Positions 40,826-49,488 are shown, counted from the first letter of the stretch. The stretch is 64,000 bases of DNA from Haemophilus_A paraphrohaemolyticus_A (GCF_003253115.1 NZ_QEQF01000011.1:1-64000), one strand, 5' to 3'. The notes: generated from the letters alone by a model not told the origin. Numbers and translations: made by a program.

Positions 40826-42529
40826 TTAACGCTTATCGACTTTCACTACGCCACTCAACTTGGTTAATCGTTGAATAACGACATAAAGATGAGCGTTGTC
40901 AGTAACTGAAATTTGTAATTTCACTTGGTAATTGCCGTTTTCGATTGGGTAGCTTTGCACCGAGCCGATATTGCTATTAAGTGATGCAATCGTATTGGTG
41001 AGGCTTGCTAACACACCAGGTTGGTCTTTAATTTCTAACACTAATTCTACGTGAATTTCCTCAGGTTCTTCAGTTTCTAAGGCTTCGTCTAAGGCATCCA
41101 GTTGTTTTAAGGCTTGTTTGATTTTCGAACGAGCTTTCGCACTTACTGCAAAATTCAACCAACTTGGATGCGGATAACGCCCTTCTTCGGTCACAATTTC
41201 AATTGTTTGCCCCGATTGCAACGGCTGTGAAATTGGATATGGCTGGCGATCTACTATCGCACCCACGCAGTGATCACCGATGTCGGAATGCACCGCATAC
41301 GCGAAGTCAATAGCGGTCGATTTTGCTGGCAATTCTACAATTCTGCCTTTTGGCGTAAACACGTAAATATCGTTCGAGAATAACTCCGATTTCACGCTTT
41401 CGATAAACTCTTCCGCATTTCCTGCACTTTGTTGCAATTCGATGATGCTTTGTAGCCATTTTTGCGCTTTTTGTTGCACGCTGGTGGCGTGAGTTTGCTC
41501 ATCGTTATATTGCCAGAATGCGGCAACGCCAAGTTCTGCCATCTGATCCATTTCTTCGGTGCGGATTTGCACTTCAATCGGCAAGCCTTTATGCCCAATC
41601 ATTGATGTGTGGATCGATTGATAACCGTTACTTTTCGGTACGGCGATGTAGTCTCTCACTTGATACGGGCGTGGTTTATACAAAGCGTGTACCTGCCCCA
41701 ATGCTCGGTAGCAATTGTCCACATTGTCTACTACGACGCGGAAAGCATAGATATCCAAAATCGAACGGAAACGTTGATCGCGTTGGCGAAGTTTATGATA
41801 AAGGGTGTAAAGATGCTTTTCTCGACCGTAAATGCGAGCAGGAATCCCCACTTCTTTGAGACGGCTTTCTAACTCGTGAGAAATAGTTGCAAGCAAGTCT
41901 TGACGCGTACCGCGTGCCATTTCAATCGCCATTTTCAGCACGTTATAACGGTGCGGATACATCGCTTTGAAGCAGAGATCTTCCAGCTCATTTTTCAGAT
42001 GCGTAATGCCTAAACGATGGGCGAGCGGGCTGTAAATTTCGAGCGTTTCTTTGGCAATGCGGACACGTTTATCTGGACGTAATGAGCCAAGCGTTCGCAT
42101 ATTATGAGTACGGTCGGCAAGTTTGATTAACACCACGCGGATGTCTTTCGTCATTGCCAAAATCATCTTGCGGAAGTTTTCTACTTGTGCTTCTTGGCGA
42201 GTGCGGAATTTTAATTTATCGAGTTTAGAAACCCCCTGCACAATTTCGGCAACGTTCTTGCCAAATTCAGCTGCAAGTTGTTCTTCGGTATAAGGCGTAT
42301 CTTCAATTACATCATGTAACAGCGCCGCCATCACGGCTTCGTGGTCGAGTTTCATTTCCGCAATAATGCCTGCAACGGCAACAGGGTGCGTAATGTAGGG
42401 TTCACCGCTTGAGCGAGTCTGCCCCTCATGGGCGTCTCTGGCAACAACAAAGGCACGTTTGACCAGCTCAATTTTATCGGCTGGCAAATACTGACGAATT
42501 ATGCGATCTAATGGTTCAAAAAGATACAC
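40826..42529 (-). CDS. spoT: Bifunctional (p)ppGpp synthetase/hydrolase SpoT, shortened form
   Basis: Makes and degrades the alarmone (p)ppGpp. It has an HD hydrolase domain (1-200, HDVIED at 72-77), a synthetase domain (about 230-350, GREKHLYTLYHKL), a TGS domain (about 385-450) and a C-terminal ACT domain (about 490-567). Only 567 residues are present, against 702 in E. coli. SAKARSKIKQALKQL is followed within about 25 residues by the ACT strand HVELVLEIKDQPGVLASLTN. The helical and zinc-finger/conserved-cysteine modules are therefore missing in frame. The start is GTG with GGGGG upstream. It follows rpoZ as in E. coli. Confidence 0.93.
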   Translation of the reverse strand: MYLFEPLDRIIRQYLPADKIELVKRAFVVARDAHEGQTRSSGEPYITHPVAVAGIIAEMKLDHEAVMAALLHDVIEDTPYTEEQLAAEFGKNVAEIVQGVSKLDKLKFRTRQEAQVENFRKMILAMTKDIRVVLIKLADRTHNMRTLGSLRPDKRVRIAKETLEIYSPLAHRLGITHLKNELEDLCFKAMYPHRYNVLKMAIEMARGTRQDLLATISHELESRLKEVGIPARIYGREKHLYTLYHKLRQRDQRFRSILDIYAFRVVVDNVDNCYRALGQVHALYKPRPYQVRDYIAVPKSNGYQSIHTSMIGHKGLPIEVQIRTEEMDQMAELGVAAFWQYNDEQTHATSVQQKAQKWLQSIIELQQSAGNAEEFIESVKSELFSNDIYVFTPKGRIVELPAKSTAIDFAYAVHSDIGDHCVGAIVDRQPYPISQPLQSGQTIEIVTEEGRYPHPSWLNFAVSAKARSKIKQALKQLDALDEALETEEPEEIHVELVLEIKDQPGVLASLTNTIASLNSNIGSVQSYPIENGNYQVKLQISVTDNAHLYVVIQRLTKLSGVVKVDKR

Positions 42530-42546
42530 GATACCCCCAACACTAA

Positions 42547-42623
42547 AAATGGATAATGGACAATAAATTGCAATTGATACGGTTAATTTAACCTTTCAAT
42601 CGCTTATTGTCCATTATCCATTT
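42547..42623. repeat. Perfect 20-base inverted repeat between rpoZ and spoT
   Basis: Arms at 42547-42566 and 42604-42623 (starting AAATGGATAATGG and ending CCATTATCCATTT) are exact complements, with a 37-base loop. They sit within the rpoZ-spoT gap, where they could fold in the mRNA. There is no T run. Confidence 0.8.
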
Positions 42624-42643
42624 CAGGAATTTATCAATTTTAA

Positions 42644-42925
42644 TTAAGCGTTTGCTTGAACGTCTGCTAAGAATGAAATTGCTTCTTTTTCTGCAATGTC
42701 TTGTTTAACAGCTTGTTGGTTATCAAACTGATCCATAATTTCGCCATTGATTAAACCTTCTTCGATTTCTCTTAAAGCAATCACAGTTGGCTTATCATTT
42801 TCTTCTGGCACTAATGCCTCACGAGTGTGAAGCTGGATTTGTCTTGCACGACGTGCCGCAATTAAAATTAAATCAAAACGGTTGCCGATAATTTCAGCAG
42901 CTTCTTGAACGGTTACACGAGCCAT
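42644..42925 (-). CDS. rpoZ: RNA polymerase omega subunit
   Basis: Assists assembly of the beta' subunit and forms part of ppGpp binding site 1. MARVTVQEAAEIIGNRFDLILIAARRARQI is the family N-terminus (partly quoted). 93 residues is normal. It is the first gene of an rpoZ-spoT pair. gmk, its usual E. coli partner upstream, is not here. Confidence 0.97.
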   Translation of the reverse strand: MARVTVQEAAEIIGNRFDLILIAARRARQIQLHTREALVPEENDKPTVIALREIEEGLINGEIMDQFDNQQAVKQDIAEKEAISFLADVQANA

Positions 42926-43046
42926 TTGTCACTCCAACGATTTGTGTATTCACGATAATTCAGTATAAAGGGGTACGATTATACAAAAAATCGCCGATAT
43001 TGACAATCTAAACCCGAGATATTCTTCGAAAAGCTGCTGCAAGCGG

Positions 43047-44489
43047 TTAAATATTTTGATCGTATTGCAAATAGACTACATGAGTTTGGAGATATTCTTC
43101 TAAACCGTGTTTACCATCTGCACCGCCAATGCCTGATTTACGCCAACCTGCATGGAAACCTTGCATTGCTTCAAAGTTTTCACGGTTCACGTAAGTTTCG
43201 CCAAATTTCAAGCGTGAAACCAATTTCATTGCTTTATTAATATTTTGAGTATAAATCGAAGATGTTAAACCGTATTCGCAATCATTGGCGAGCTCAATTA
43301 CCTCATCAATGGTCTCGAAAGTGGCAATCGGAATGACAGGGGCAAAGATTTCTTGACGTAAAATCGCCATATCATTAGTTACATTATCAATGATTGTCGG
43401 TTCGAAATAATAGCCTTTACCTTTTACCGAATGACCACCAAGTAAGCAACGCCCTCCTGCTTTGATAGCTTCATCTACCATCGCCTGTGCATGCAATTGT
43501 CCCTGTTTGTTTACCATCGGTCCCATATCTAGGGTTTCATCTTCAAGCGGGTTTCCTAAGCGGACTTTTTTCATGAGTTCCACTAATTTTTGAGTGAAAA
43601 CTTCTTTAACTTCGCACTGAACATAAATACGCTCTGCACAGTTACAAACTTGCCCACTATTGATAATACGTGAAGCTACGATAGCTTTGGCAGCTAAATC
43701 TAAATTTGCATCTGCCAATACAATTGCAGGTGCTTTACCGCCTAATTCCAAATTCACTTTAGTGATATTGCGACTTGCCGCCTCCATCACTTTACGACCA
43801 GCAGGTTCGCTACCTGTTAAAGATACTAAACCGACCTTTGGATTGCCTGCTAATTCTTGACCGATTTCACCACCTGCACCATGTACTAGGTTAAATACGC
43901 CCTTTGGTAAACCTGATGCATGTACAATTTCCGCAAATAATATGGCGTTAATTGGTGAATCCACGCTTGGTTTCACTACTATGGTATTGCCTGTCACTAA
44001 CGCTGGTGCCATTTTACGTGCGATTAAAAAGAAAGGGAAATTCCATGGCAGAATGCCTGTGGTGACCCCAATTGCTTTTTTATAAATGAAAATATGCTCG
44101 TTTGAGCGATCACTTTGGAGAATCTCCCCTTCGTAGCGTCTTGCCCATTCTGCCATATAATCAATGTAATCGGCGGTAAAATTCACTTCCACTCGTGCAA
44201 GTGGTAGAGTTTTTCCCATTTCTGACGAAATTACCCTTGCAATTTCTTCTGTTCTTTCACGAATGCCATGTGCAATTTTTCTTAAATAGCCAGCACGTTC
44301 GATCGCAGGCAGTTGCTCCCACGCATTTTGAGCTTTGTCTGCAGCATCAATTGCGGCTCGGGTTTCTTCTACAGTCCCTTTGGTAACAGACGCAATCACT
44401 TCTTCAGTGGCAGGGTTAATTACGTCAAAAAATTGACCGCTTGTAGAAGTAACAAATTGACCATCAATATACATTTGATATGTTTTCAT
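43047..44489 (-). CDS. aldA: Aldehyde dehydrogenase A (lactaldehyde/glycolaldehyde dehydrogenase)
   Basis: NAD-dependent oxidation of lactaldehyde or glycolaldehyde, for example after fucose or rhamnose breakdown. Strong similarity to E. coli AldA runs along the whole 480 residues. It includes ATEEVIAS, FTADYIDYMAEWARRYEGEI, GILPWNFPFFLIARKMAPAL, NLELGGKAPAIVLADANLDL, the catalytic Cys in SGQVCNCAERIYV, and the ending ENFEAMQGFHAGWRKSGIGG. No sugar-degradation genes lie beside it, so the physiological substrate is open. Confidence 0.92.
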   Translation of the reverse strand: MKTYQMYIDGQFVTSTSGQFFDVINPATEEVIASVTKGTVEETRAAIDAADKAQNAWEQLPAIERAGYLRKIAHGIRERTEEIARVISSEMGKTLPLARVEVNFTADYIDYMAEWARRYEGEILQSDRSNEHIFIYKKAIGVTTGILPWNFPFFLIARKMAPALVTGNTIVVKPSVDSPINAILFAEIVHASGLPKGVFNLVHGAGGEIGQELAGNPKVGLVSLTGSEPAGRKVMEAASRNITKVNLELGGKAPAIVLADANLDLAAKAIVASRIINSGQVCNCAERIYVQCEVKEVFTQKLVELMKKVRLGNPLEDETLDMGPMVNKQGQLHAQAMVDEAIKAGGRCLLGGHSVKGKGYYFEPTIIDNVTNDMAILRQEIFAPVIPIATFETIDEVIELANDCEYGLTSSIYTQNINKAMKLVSRLKFGETYVNRENFEAMQGFHAGWRKSGIGGADGKHGLEEYLQTHVVYLQYDQNI

Positions 44490-44596
44490 AGAGTCTCCTT
44501 TTGTTTAAATAAGGGGCGGTTATCGCTATGAATGTAATAATAATGTTAAAAAGTTTAATAAACTGTGAGCTAGTTCACAAATTTCACAATTTTCCC

Positions 44597-44634
44597 ATAA
44601 AAAAATCTCCAATAAAGCGGGCTTTATTGGAGAA
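44597..44634 (-). terminator. Terminator of the L31B-L36B-DUF4198 unit
   Basis: TCTCCAATAAAGC and GCTTTATTGGAGA form a 13-base perfect inverted repeat around GG, with a T run on the minus strand. It ends transcription from the right and separates the unit from aldA. Confidence 0.85.
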
Positions 44635-44659
44635 TAATCATATCAAGCAATCTACGAAA

Positions 44660-45448
44660 CTATTTGACAATATCAAACGTTAACGTTGCATAATGTTTAT
44701 GTTTTTGACATTGTTCAGGCTTCTCAAACGGCGTTTCATATACTACAGCTGCTTTCCAGAAACCATCACGAAGTGGGATAATATCGACTGTACCATCGGC
44801 AGCTGTTGTATCAGAGAAAGCTTGCGCTTCTACTTTGTGAGTATGATGGTTATCTGAATTGTCAAATCCTTTGAAAGTTGCTGTTAATGTTGCATTCGGA
44901 AGCGGCTCGCCTTGGTAAAGTACCACGACTTTGAAACGCTCACCCACTTTGATAGTGGCAGGATTGACCATTGGCACGATTTCCAATTCATGTCCAACTA
45001 CTTCTGCCACATCATTTTTTTCGGCTGCTTTGCCAATATTCACAATATTTTTGCCATACATTGCAGTACGTTCGCAATAAGTTGCGTTAGGCGTGTTTTG
45101 CATATCCGCTTGTTTCCAACCTTCCGCATTTTGCGACCAGAATGTCGGTTTATATTCTGCGGCTAACACATAGCTTCCTGCTTTTACTGGCTTCGCACTT
45201 TCATAGTGATAATTCTCGCCTTTTTGTATGAGCTTTTGTTTTCCTTCAGCATTAACTAAAACCATGCCTTTTTCAAAGAAATGCAAGCGTTTTTCTGCAA
45301 TCGGCTCGAGCGTTGGAAATTCGCCATAGCCAATGTCTGCTTTCAAAATTTCGCCTGCTTTTAGAGGTTCACTTTGCACCCAAACGCGGTGAGCCTGAGC
45401 TGAAAAAGAAATCGCACAAATTGCGGTAGCAAGAAGTAGTTTTTTCAT
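44660..45448 (-). CDS. DUF4198 periplasmic protein, probable metal handling (NikK/CbiK-like)
   Basis: A clear signal peptide ends at AQA-H (1-19), so the mature protein would begin HRVWVQSEP, with a histidine at its N-terminus. DUF4198 proteins are periplasmic components of nickel or cobalt ECF transport in Pasteurellaceae. Metal-ligand candidates here are the N-terminal His and the HHTHKVEAQ stretch around residue 200. A second group, CQKHKH, lies near the C-terminus. No transporter genes are adjacent. It follows zinc-free L31 and L36 paralogues on the same strand, which suggests induction by metal (zinc) shortage. Confidence 0.75.
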   Translation of the reverse strand: MKKLLLATAICAISFSAQAHRVWVQSEPLKAGEILKADIGYGEFPTLEPIAEKRLHFFEKGMVLVNAEGKQKLIQKGENYHYESAKPVKAGSYVLAAEYKPTFWSQNAEGWKQADMQNTPNATYCERTAMYGKNIVNIGKAAEKNDVAEVVGHELEIVPMVNPATIKVGERFKVVVLYQGEPLPNATLTATFKGFDNSDNHHTHKVEAQAFSDTTAADGTVDIIPLRDGFWKAAVVYETPFEKPEQCQKHKHYATLTFDIVK

Positions 45449-45470
45449 AGATTCTCCGTTCTATTTACCA

Positions 45471-45596
45471 TTAACGTTGGCGGGCTTTAAATCTTGGGTT
45501 GCTCTTACAAATAACGTAAAGTTTGCCTTTACGACGTACAATTTTGCAATCGGGATGACGACTTTTCGCACTTTTTAATGAGTTGAGGATTTGCAT
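45471..45596 (-). CDS. rpmJ2: 50S ribosomal protein L36, type B (zinc-free)
   Basis: A 41-residue protein, MQILNSLKSAKSRHPDCKIV and then RRKGKLYVICKSNPRFKARQR. It carries the CKIVRRKGKLYVICK core of L36. The zinc ligands of the classic form (CXXC...CX4H) are not complete, as in the type B paralogues that replace zinc-binding L36 (E. coli YkgO). It is 10 bases behind L31 type B and 22 before the DUF4198 gene. Confidence 0.9.
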   Translation of the reverse strand: MQILNSLKSAKSRHPDCKIVRRKGKLYVICKSNPRFKARQR

Positions 45597-45606
45597 TCGA
45601 TATTCC

Positions 45607-45876
45607 TTATTTTTTCGCCACTAAACTTGCCATACCTTTAAATTTATCGCTAAAGCGGCTTGCACGGCCTTCAGTGTTCGCTTCACGGCGTTTACCTGTA
45701 TAAACAGGGTGTGAAGCGGAAGAAGTATCTAGCGTATAGAGTGGATATTCTTTGCCGTCTGTCCATTTCATAGTTTTTGTTGTTGCGGCACAAGAGCGAA
45801 TAACCCAGCCTTGTTGTACGGAAGCATCATAAAAAAGCACTTCACGATAGTTTGTCGGATGAATCCCTTTTTTCAT
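45607..45876 (-). CDS. rpmE2: 50S ribosomal protein L31, type B (zinc-free)
   Basis: 89 residues starting MKKGIHPTNYREVLFYDASV, with WTDGKEYPLYTLDTSSASHPVYTG typical of type B L31 (E. coli YkgM). Only one cysteine is present and no CXXC pairs, so it does not bind zinc. The start at 45876 has AAAGGAGACAACTCAAATG. Type B L31 normally replaces the zinc form under zinc starvation and is repressed by Zur. Confidence 0.93.
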   Translation of the reverse strand: MKKGIHPTNYREVLFYDASVQQGWVIRSCAATTKTMKWTDGKEYPLYTLDTSSASHPVYTGKRREANTEGRASRFSDKFKGMASLVAKK

Positions 45877-45911
45877 TTGAGTTGTCTCCTTTTGTATTTT
45901 GACTCGTTTCA

Positions 45912-45975
45912 AAATGGTTAATATCCATTTTTAAATTATGGGAATGCATTATACAGCAATTTTCATTTATTTCAA
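45912..45975 (-). promoter_or_regulatory. Promoter and possible operator of the L31B unit
   Basis: On the minus strand TTGAAA (45970-45975) and a consensus TATAAT (45948-45953) are 16 bases apart. Just downstream of the likely start point lies AAATGGTTAATATCCATTT (45912-45930), with 6-base inverted ends. This could be a regulator site. Assignment to Zur is inference, because the match to Zur boxes is weak. Confidence 0.5.
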
Positions 45976-46101
45976 TAATTTTTTTATGGTTTTGTGCAAC
46001 TATTTTTTAACAATCAAAATTTTGCAAAAGAAACCCAAAATTCAATCGCTTTTTATGGTAGGCTATGCCTGAAATTTTCTAGCTACCTTGGAGAAAAATC
46101 T

Positions 46102-46776
46102 ATGGCACAGCAACCTTTTTTAATTGCACCCTCCATTCTTTCTGCTGATCTCGCACGCCTTGGCGATGATGTGAAAGCAGTGCTTGAAGCGGGTGCAGAC
46201 ATCATCCATTTTGATGTGATGGATAACCACTTTGTTCCAAACTTAACTTTCGGACCGGCTATTTGCCAAGCACTACGTGATTATGGCGTTACTGCACCGA
46301 TTGATGTGCATTTAATGGTAAAACCTGTTGAGCGTTTAATTCCTGATTTCGCCAAAGCAGGGGCGAATTACATTACCTTCCATCCTGAAGCAACCGACCA
46401 TATCGACCGCAATTTACAACTTATTCGTGATTTAGGTTGTAAATCTGGCTTGGTATTCAACCCCGCAACGCCACTGCATTATCTTGATTATGTGATGGAT
46501 AAAGTGGATATGATTTTGTTGATGGGCGTGAACCCTGGTTTTGGCGGGCAGAAATTTATCCCTTCAACATTGGAAAAACTGCGTGAAGTGCGTAAACGTA
46601 TTGATGCAAGCGGTTTAAATATTCGCCTTGAAGTAGATGGCGGTGTGAAAGTGGATAACATTGCAGACATTGCCGAAGCAGGGGCAGATACCTTTGTGGC
46701 AGGCTCTGCGATTTTTGACCAGCCAGATTACCAAGCGGTTATCAATCAAATGCGAAAAGCCCTAGAGGGAAAATAG
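46102..46776 (+). CDS. rpe: Ribulose-phosphate 3-epimerase
   Basis: Interconverts ribulose-5-phosphate and xylulose-5-phosphate in the pentose phosphate pathway. It is a TIM barrel with IAPSILSADLARLGDDV, HFDVMDNHFVPNLTFGP, DVHLMV, MGVNPGFGGQKFIP and LEVDGGV (metal-binding His and Asp). Start at 46102 (224 residues) has CTTGGAGAAAAATCTATG. The frame upstream adds 36 residues outside the family. gph and trpS, its E. coli neighbours, are absent. Confidence 0.97.
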   Translation: MAQQPFLIAPSILSADLARLGDDVKAVLEAGADIIHFDVMDNHFVPNLTFGPAICQALRDYGVTAPIDVHLMVKPVERLIPDFAKAGANYITFHPEATDHIDRNLQLIRDLGCKSGLVFNPATPLHYLDYVMDKVDMILLMGVNPGFGGQKFIPSTLEKLREVRKRIDASGLNIRLEVDGGVKVDNIADIAEAGADTFVAGSAIFDQPDYQAVINQMRKALEGK

Positions 46777-46998
46777 CAAAATAAATCGAAAAGAAATTTT
46801 TTATGCGTGTGTGGATAATTTCTATTCATAATGGTAGAATACATCAATCTTCGCATACGTAAAATGTAGGCAAACTTTTTTAATTCTTGTGTGTCTTAAT
46901 GGCGTCTGGTTCGACCTATCTCTTTTAGGTTGCATTAAACAAAATTTCGATTACACTACTTAACTCTCGCATTCGCGATTTTATATAGGAAACCCAAA

Positions 46999-47232
46999 AT
47001 GAGCATTGAAGAACGCGTAAAAAAAATTATCGTTGATCAATTAGGTGCAGACGCTGCACAAGTTAAACCTGAAGCTTCATTCATCGAAGATTTAGGTGCT
47101 GACTCTTTAGACACCGTTGAATTAGTAATGGCTTTAGAAGAAGAATTCGATATCGAAATTCCTGATGAAGAAGCTGAAAAAATCACAACAGTTCAATCAG
47201 CGATTGACTACGTGACAAAAGCTAACGCATAA
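46999..47232 (+). CDS. acpP: Acyl carrier protein
   Basis: Carries growing acyl chains on a phosphopantetheine attached to Ser36, in the conserved GADSLDTVEL motif. 77 residues, strongly acidic and helical. The start has AGGAAACCCAAAATG. It stands alone with its own terminator and a 222-base upstream gap. fabD-fabG, which precede acpP in E. coli, are elsewhere. A hairpin (ACCTATCTCTTTTAGGT, about 46914-46930) lies in the leader. Confidence 0.98.
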   Translation: MSIEERVKKIIVDQLGADAAQVKPEASFIEDLGADSLDTVELVMALEEEFDIEIPDEEAEKITTVQSAIDYVTKANA

Positions 47233-47241
47233 TTCTACAAG

Positions 47242-47271
47242 TAAGGCGGTTTTAAACCGCCTTATTTTTTT
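47242..47271 (+). terminator. acpP terminator
   Basis: TAAGGCGGTTT and AAACCGCCTTA form a perfect stem directly followed by seven T. It also faces the convergent matP gene. Confidence 0.88.
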
Positions 47272-47286
47272 GCCTAAAGTTTCTTC

Positions 47287-47736
47287 TTACACATTTAAAA
47301 GCGATTTTAAACTCACTTTCATCTTCTCAACCTGTTCCAAATACAGCTCTTTATTTTCTAATTCATCAATCAGCTGTAATACGGCTTGCGAGAGTGTAAC
47401 GCCTTGAGCATTCGCATACTTAGAAAGCTGTAGCCAACTTGCGTATTCCAAATCAATCGATTTCTTTTTGGTTGTGATTTTTTCGGCATTGAAAAAACGT
47501 TTACGACGAGCACGGATCGACTGACGCATCTTTTTACGTTGTTCCGCAGTCATTTCTGTTTTCACCCATTTTTCAATTTCATCGGGCGAATTTTGTAGCG
47601 TAGTCAGCAGCTGAATTTTCAGCTCAATCATACTATTTTCGGTATATTTGGTAATATTTTCTCCCTCGCGATGTTTCTTGAGTAGATATTTCCACTTCCA
47701 ATTCGCTTCTTGGGCTTCTAGCTTTTGATATCTCAT
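47287..47736 (-). CDS. matP: Macrodomain Ter protein MatP
   Basis: Binds matS sites to organise the chromosome terminus. The family start MRYQKLEAQEANWKWKYLLKKHREGENITKY (partly quoted) and the C-terminal ribbon-helix-helix (IDLEYASWLQLSKYANAQG) and coiled coil are present. Start at 47736 gives 149 residues (E. coli 150), while the longer frame adds 21 foreign residues. It is divergent from lonH, as E. coli matP is from ycbZ. Confidence 0.95.
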   Translation of the reverse strand: MRYQKLEAQEANWKWKYLLKKHREGENITKYTENSMIELKIQLLTTLQNSPDEIEKWVKTEMTAEQRKKMRQSIRARRKRFFNAEKITTKKKSIDLEYASWLQLSKYANAQGVTLSQAVLQLIDELENKELYLEQVEKMKVSLKSLLNV

Positions 47737-47821
47737 TGTTTCTCTTGATTTATTCGCAAATTTTAGGCAAGTATAACGGAATTTTGTATAATAAACCAAA
47801 TTTCTATTATGAGGCGTATTC

Positions 47822-49459
47822 GTGCATTTATCTTCTCTTTCGTGGCAGTCGCTTTTTCTGCATCACTCTTTCAAATTATCTGATCAATCGGTCAATTTTT
47901 TCGATTTTCAACCAAAAGCTCAGCAAGCCTTAAACTTATTCAAATCGCAAGAAATGGGCTCGTTATTGGTGATGAAAAGTGAAGTATTGCCTGAGTTTTT
48001 AGATGAGCTTAGTGTCCAACTTTCACAAGATAATTCACAGCCTGTGATTGTGAGAACCGAATTTAAAGCCTCGCATTTGTTCGGTTACACACTCTTTTTA
48101 GAAAAAGAGAACCGTATCGAAACCATTAAAGGGGCAATTCAACAAGCACAAAATGGCATTTTGGTGCTACGTTTAAACACGCTATTACACGATTTAAAGC
48201 AGTGGGATAAACTCAAACAAGCCTTGTTGTTCGGTTTTTATGAACAGAATGCGGTAAACCTCGTGCCTGAAGTGCTGCCTGCGATTCAAAGCCCGTTTAA
48301 ATTGCTGTTAGTTGGCAGCCGTGAAGATATCTCAATGCTTGCTGCCTATGATGGCGATTTGTACCAATTCGCCCAATATACCGAAATCGATTCATTCCTG
48401 AATGTGGACGAAGAGAGTCTGAACCAATGGGGCGATTATGTGCAAGCCTATGCTCAGAAATTTGTACAACGCCGTTTTACGCTTAAAGCGTTGAATCAAT
48501 TGCTTCAACATTATGTGCGAGAAAGTGAAAGCCAAACGATGATTTCTATCTCGCCAACGAAGCTAAAAAATCAGTTGCTCGGACTTGCAAAATTTTATCC
48601 AAATTCGACCGCTTTCGATGAAGTGAATACGTATTTTGAAGCCTTAGAATTACAGGCGTCCACACTCAATCAATACGCGTTGCAGGATATTTTGAACAAC
48701 CAAGTTTACATCGAAACGGAAGATGAAGAAATTGGGCAGATTAACGGGTTATCAGTCATCGAATTTGAAGGCGTGCCTTATGCGTTTGGTGAACCGCTTC
48801 GCATCAGTTGCAACGTGCAATATGGTGATGGCGAAATTACCGACATTGAACGTAAAGTGGAACTCGGCGGCAACATTCACTCGAAAGGGATTTTAATCGC
48901 CCAATCTTGCTTGGCGAATTTGTTAGAGTTACCAACCCAATTGCCGTTCTCCGCATCACTTGCCTTTGAGCAATCTTACGGAGAAGTGGATGGTGATAGC
49001 TCATCATTAGCGATTTTCTGTGTGCTTGTTAGTAGCTTGGCGAAAGTGGCTCTTCCACAATCTATCGCGGTAACAGGCTCTATAGACCAATTTGGCAATG
49101 TGCTAAGCGTAGGCGGTGTGAATTACAAAATTGAGGGGTTCTTTAATCTGTGTGCCGCACGAGGTTTAACAGGCAAGCAAGGAGTTGTAATTCCTACGAG
49201 CTGCATTTCTCATTTAAGCCTGAAACCTGAAGTCATCGAGGCCGTTAAAGCCGGGCAATTCCAGATTTGGGCAGTGGAAAGCGTGTTTGAAGCGGTCGAA
49301 ATCTTGCTAAAAAATGCATTTTATGCGGAAGATCGTCGAGAAAAATCCGACAAACCTGCCTTGTTTGACCTTATTCATCAAGGCATTGAGCAAAGCCCAA
49401 ATCACGATGTAGAACATAAATTGTGGCATAAAATCTTCCCTTGGTGGAAATCTCACTGA
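47822..49459 (+). CDS. lonH: Lon-related protease-like protein LonH (YcbZ), GTG start
   Basis: A Lon-family protein without a recognisable Walker A/B ATPase module. The N-terminal two thirds are a degenerate AAA-like region. The C-terminal Lon protease domain (about 330-500) has the Ser-Lys dyad Ser393 (DGDSSSLA) and Lys436 (GVNYKIEGF). The GTG start has TATGAGGCG upstream. 545 residues, against about 586 in E. coli. It sits between matP and fabA, an order conserved in Enterobacteria and Pasteurellaceae. Its physiological role is unclear. Confidence 0.9.
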   Translation: MHLSSLSWQSLFLHHSFKLSDQSVNFFDFQPKAQQALNLFKSQEMGSLLVMKSEVLPEFLDELSVQLSQDNSQPVIVRTEFKASHLFGYTLFLEKENRIETIKGAIQQAQNGILVLRLNTLLHDLKQWDKLKQALLFGFYEQNAVNLVPEVLPAIQSPFKLLLVGSREDISMLAAYDGDLYQFAQYTEIDSFLNVDEESLNQWGDYVQAYAQKFVQRRFTLKALNQLLQHYVRESESQTMISISPTKLKNQLLGLAKFYPNSTAFDEVNTYFEALELQASTLNQYALQDILNNQVYIETEDEEIGQINGLSVIEFEGVPYAFGEPLRISCNVQYGDGEITDIERKVELGGNIHSKGILIAQSCLANLLELPTQLPFSASLAFEQSYGEVDGDSSSLAIFCVLVSSLAKVALPQSIAVTGSIDQFGNVLSVGGVNYKIEGFFNLCAARGLTGKQGVVIPTSCISHLSLKPEVIEAVKAGQFQIWAVESVFEAVEILLKNAFYAEDRREKSDKPALFDLIHQGIEQSPNHDVEHKLWHKIFPWWKSH

Positions 49460-49470
49460 TCCGACAAGTC

Positions 49471-49488
49471 AGCTAACAGTTGTTAGCT
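49471..49488 (+). promoter_or_regulatory. Candidate FabR operator upstream of fabA
   Basis: AGCTAACAGTTGTTAGCT is a perfect 8-base inverted repeat with a two-base centre. It has the AGC-N2-ACA-N2-TGT-N2-GCT shape recalled for FabR sites at fabA and fabB. It overlaps the -35 of the promoter below, so binding would repress fabA. Confidence 0.65.

Noticed and set aside
45994..46101. 36-residue N-terminal extension of rpe
   Set aside because: The family start MAQQPFLIAPSILSADLA is preceded by a ribosome-binding site; the extension covers the promoter region.
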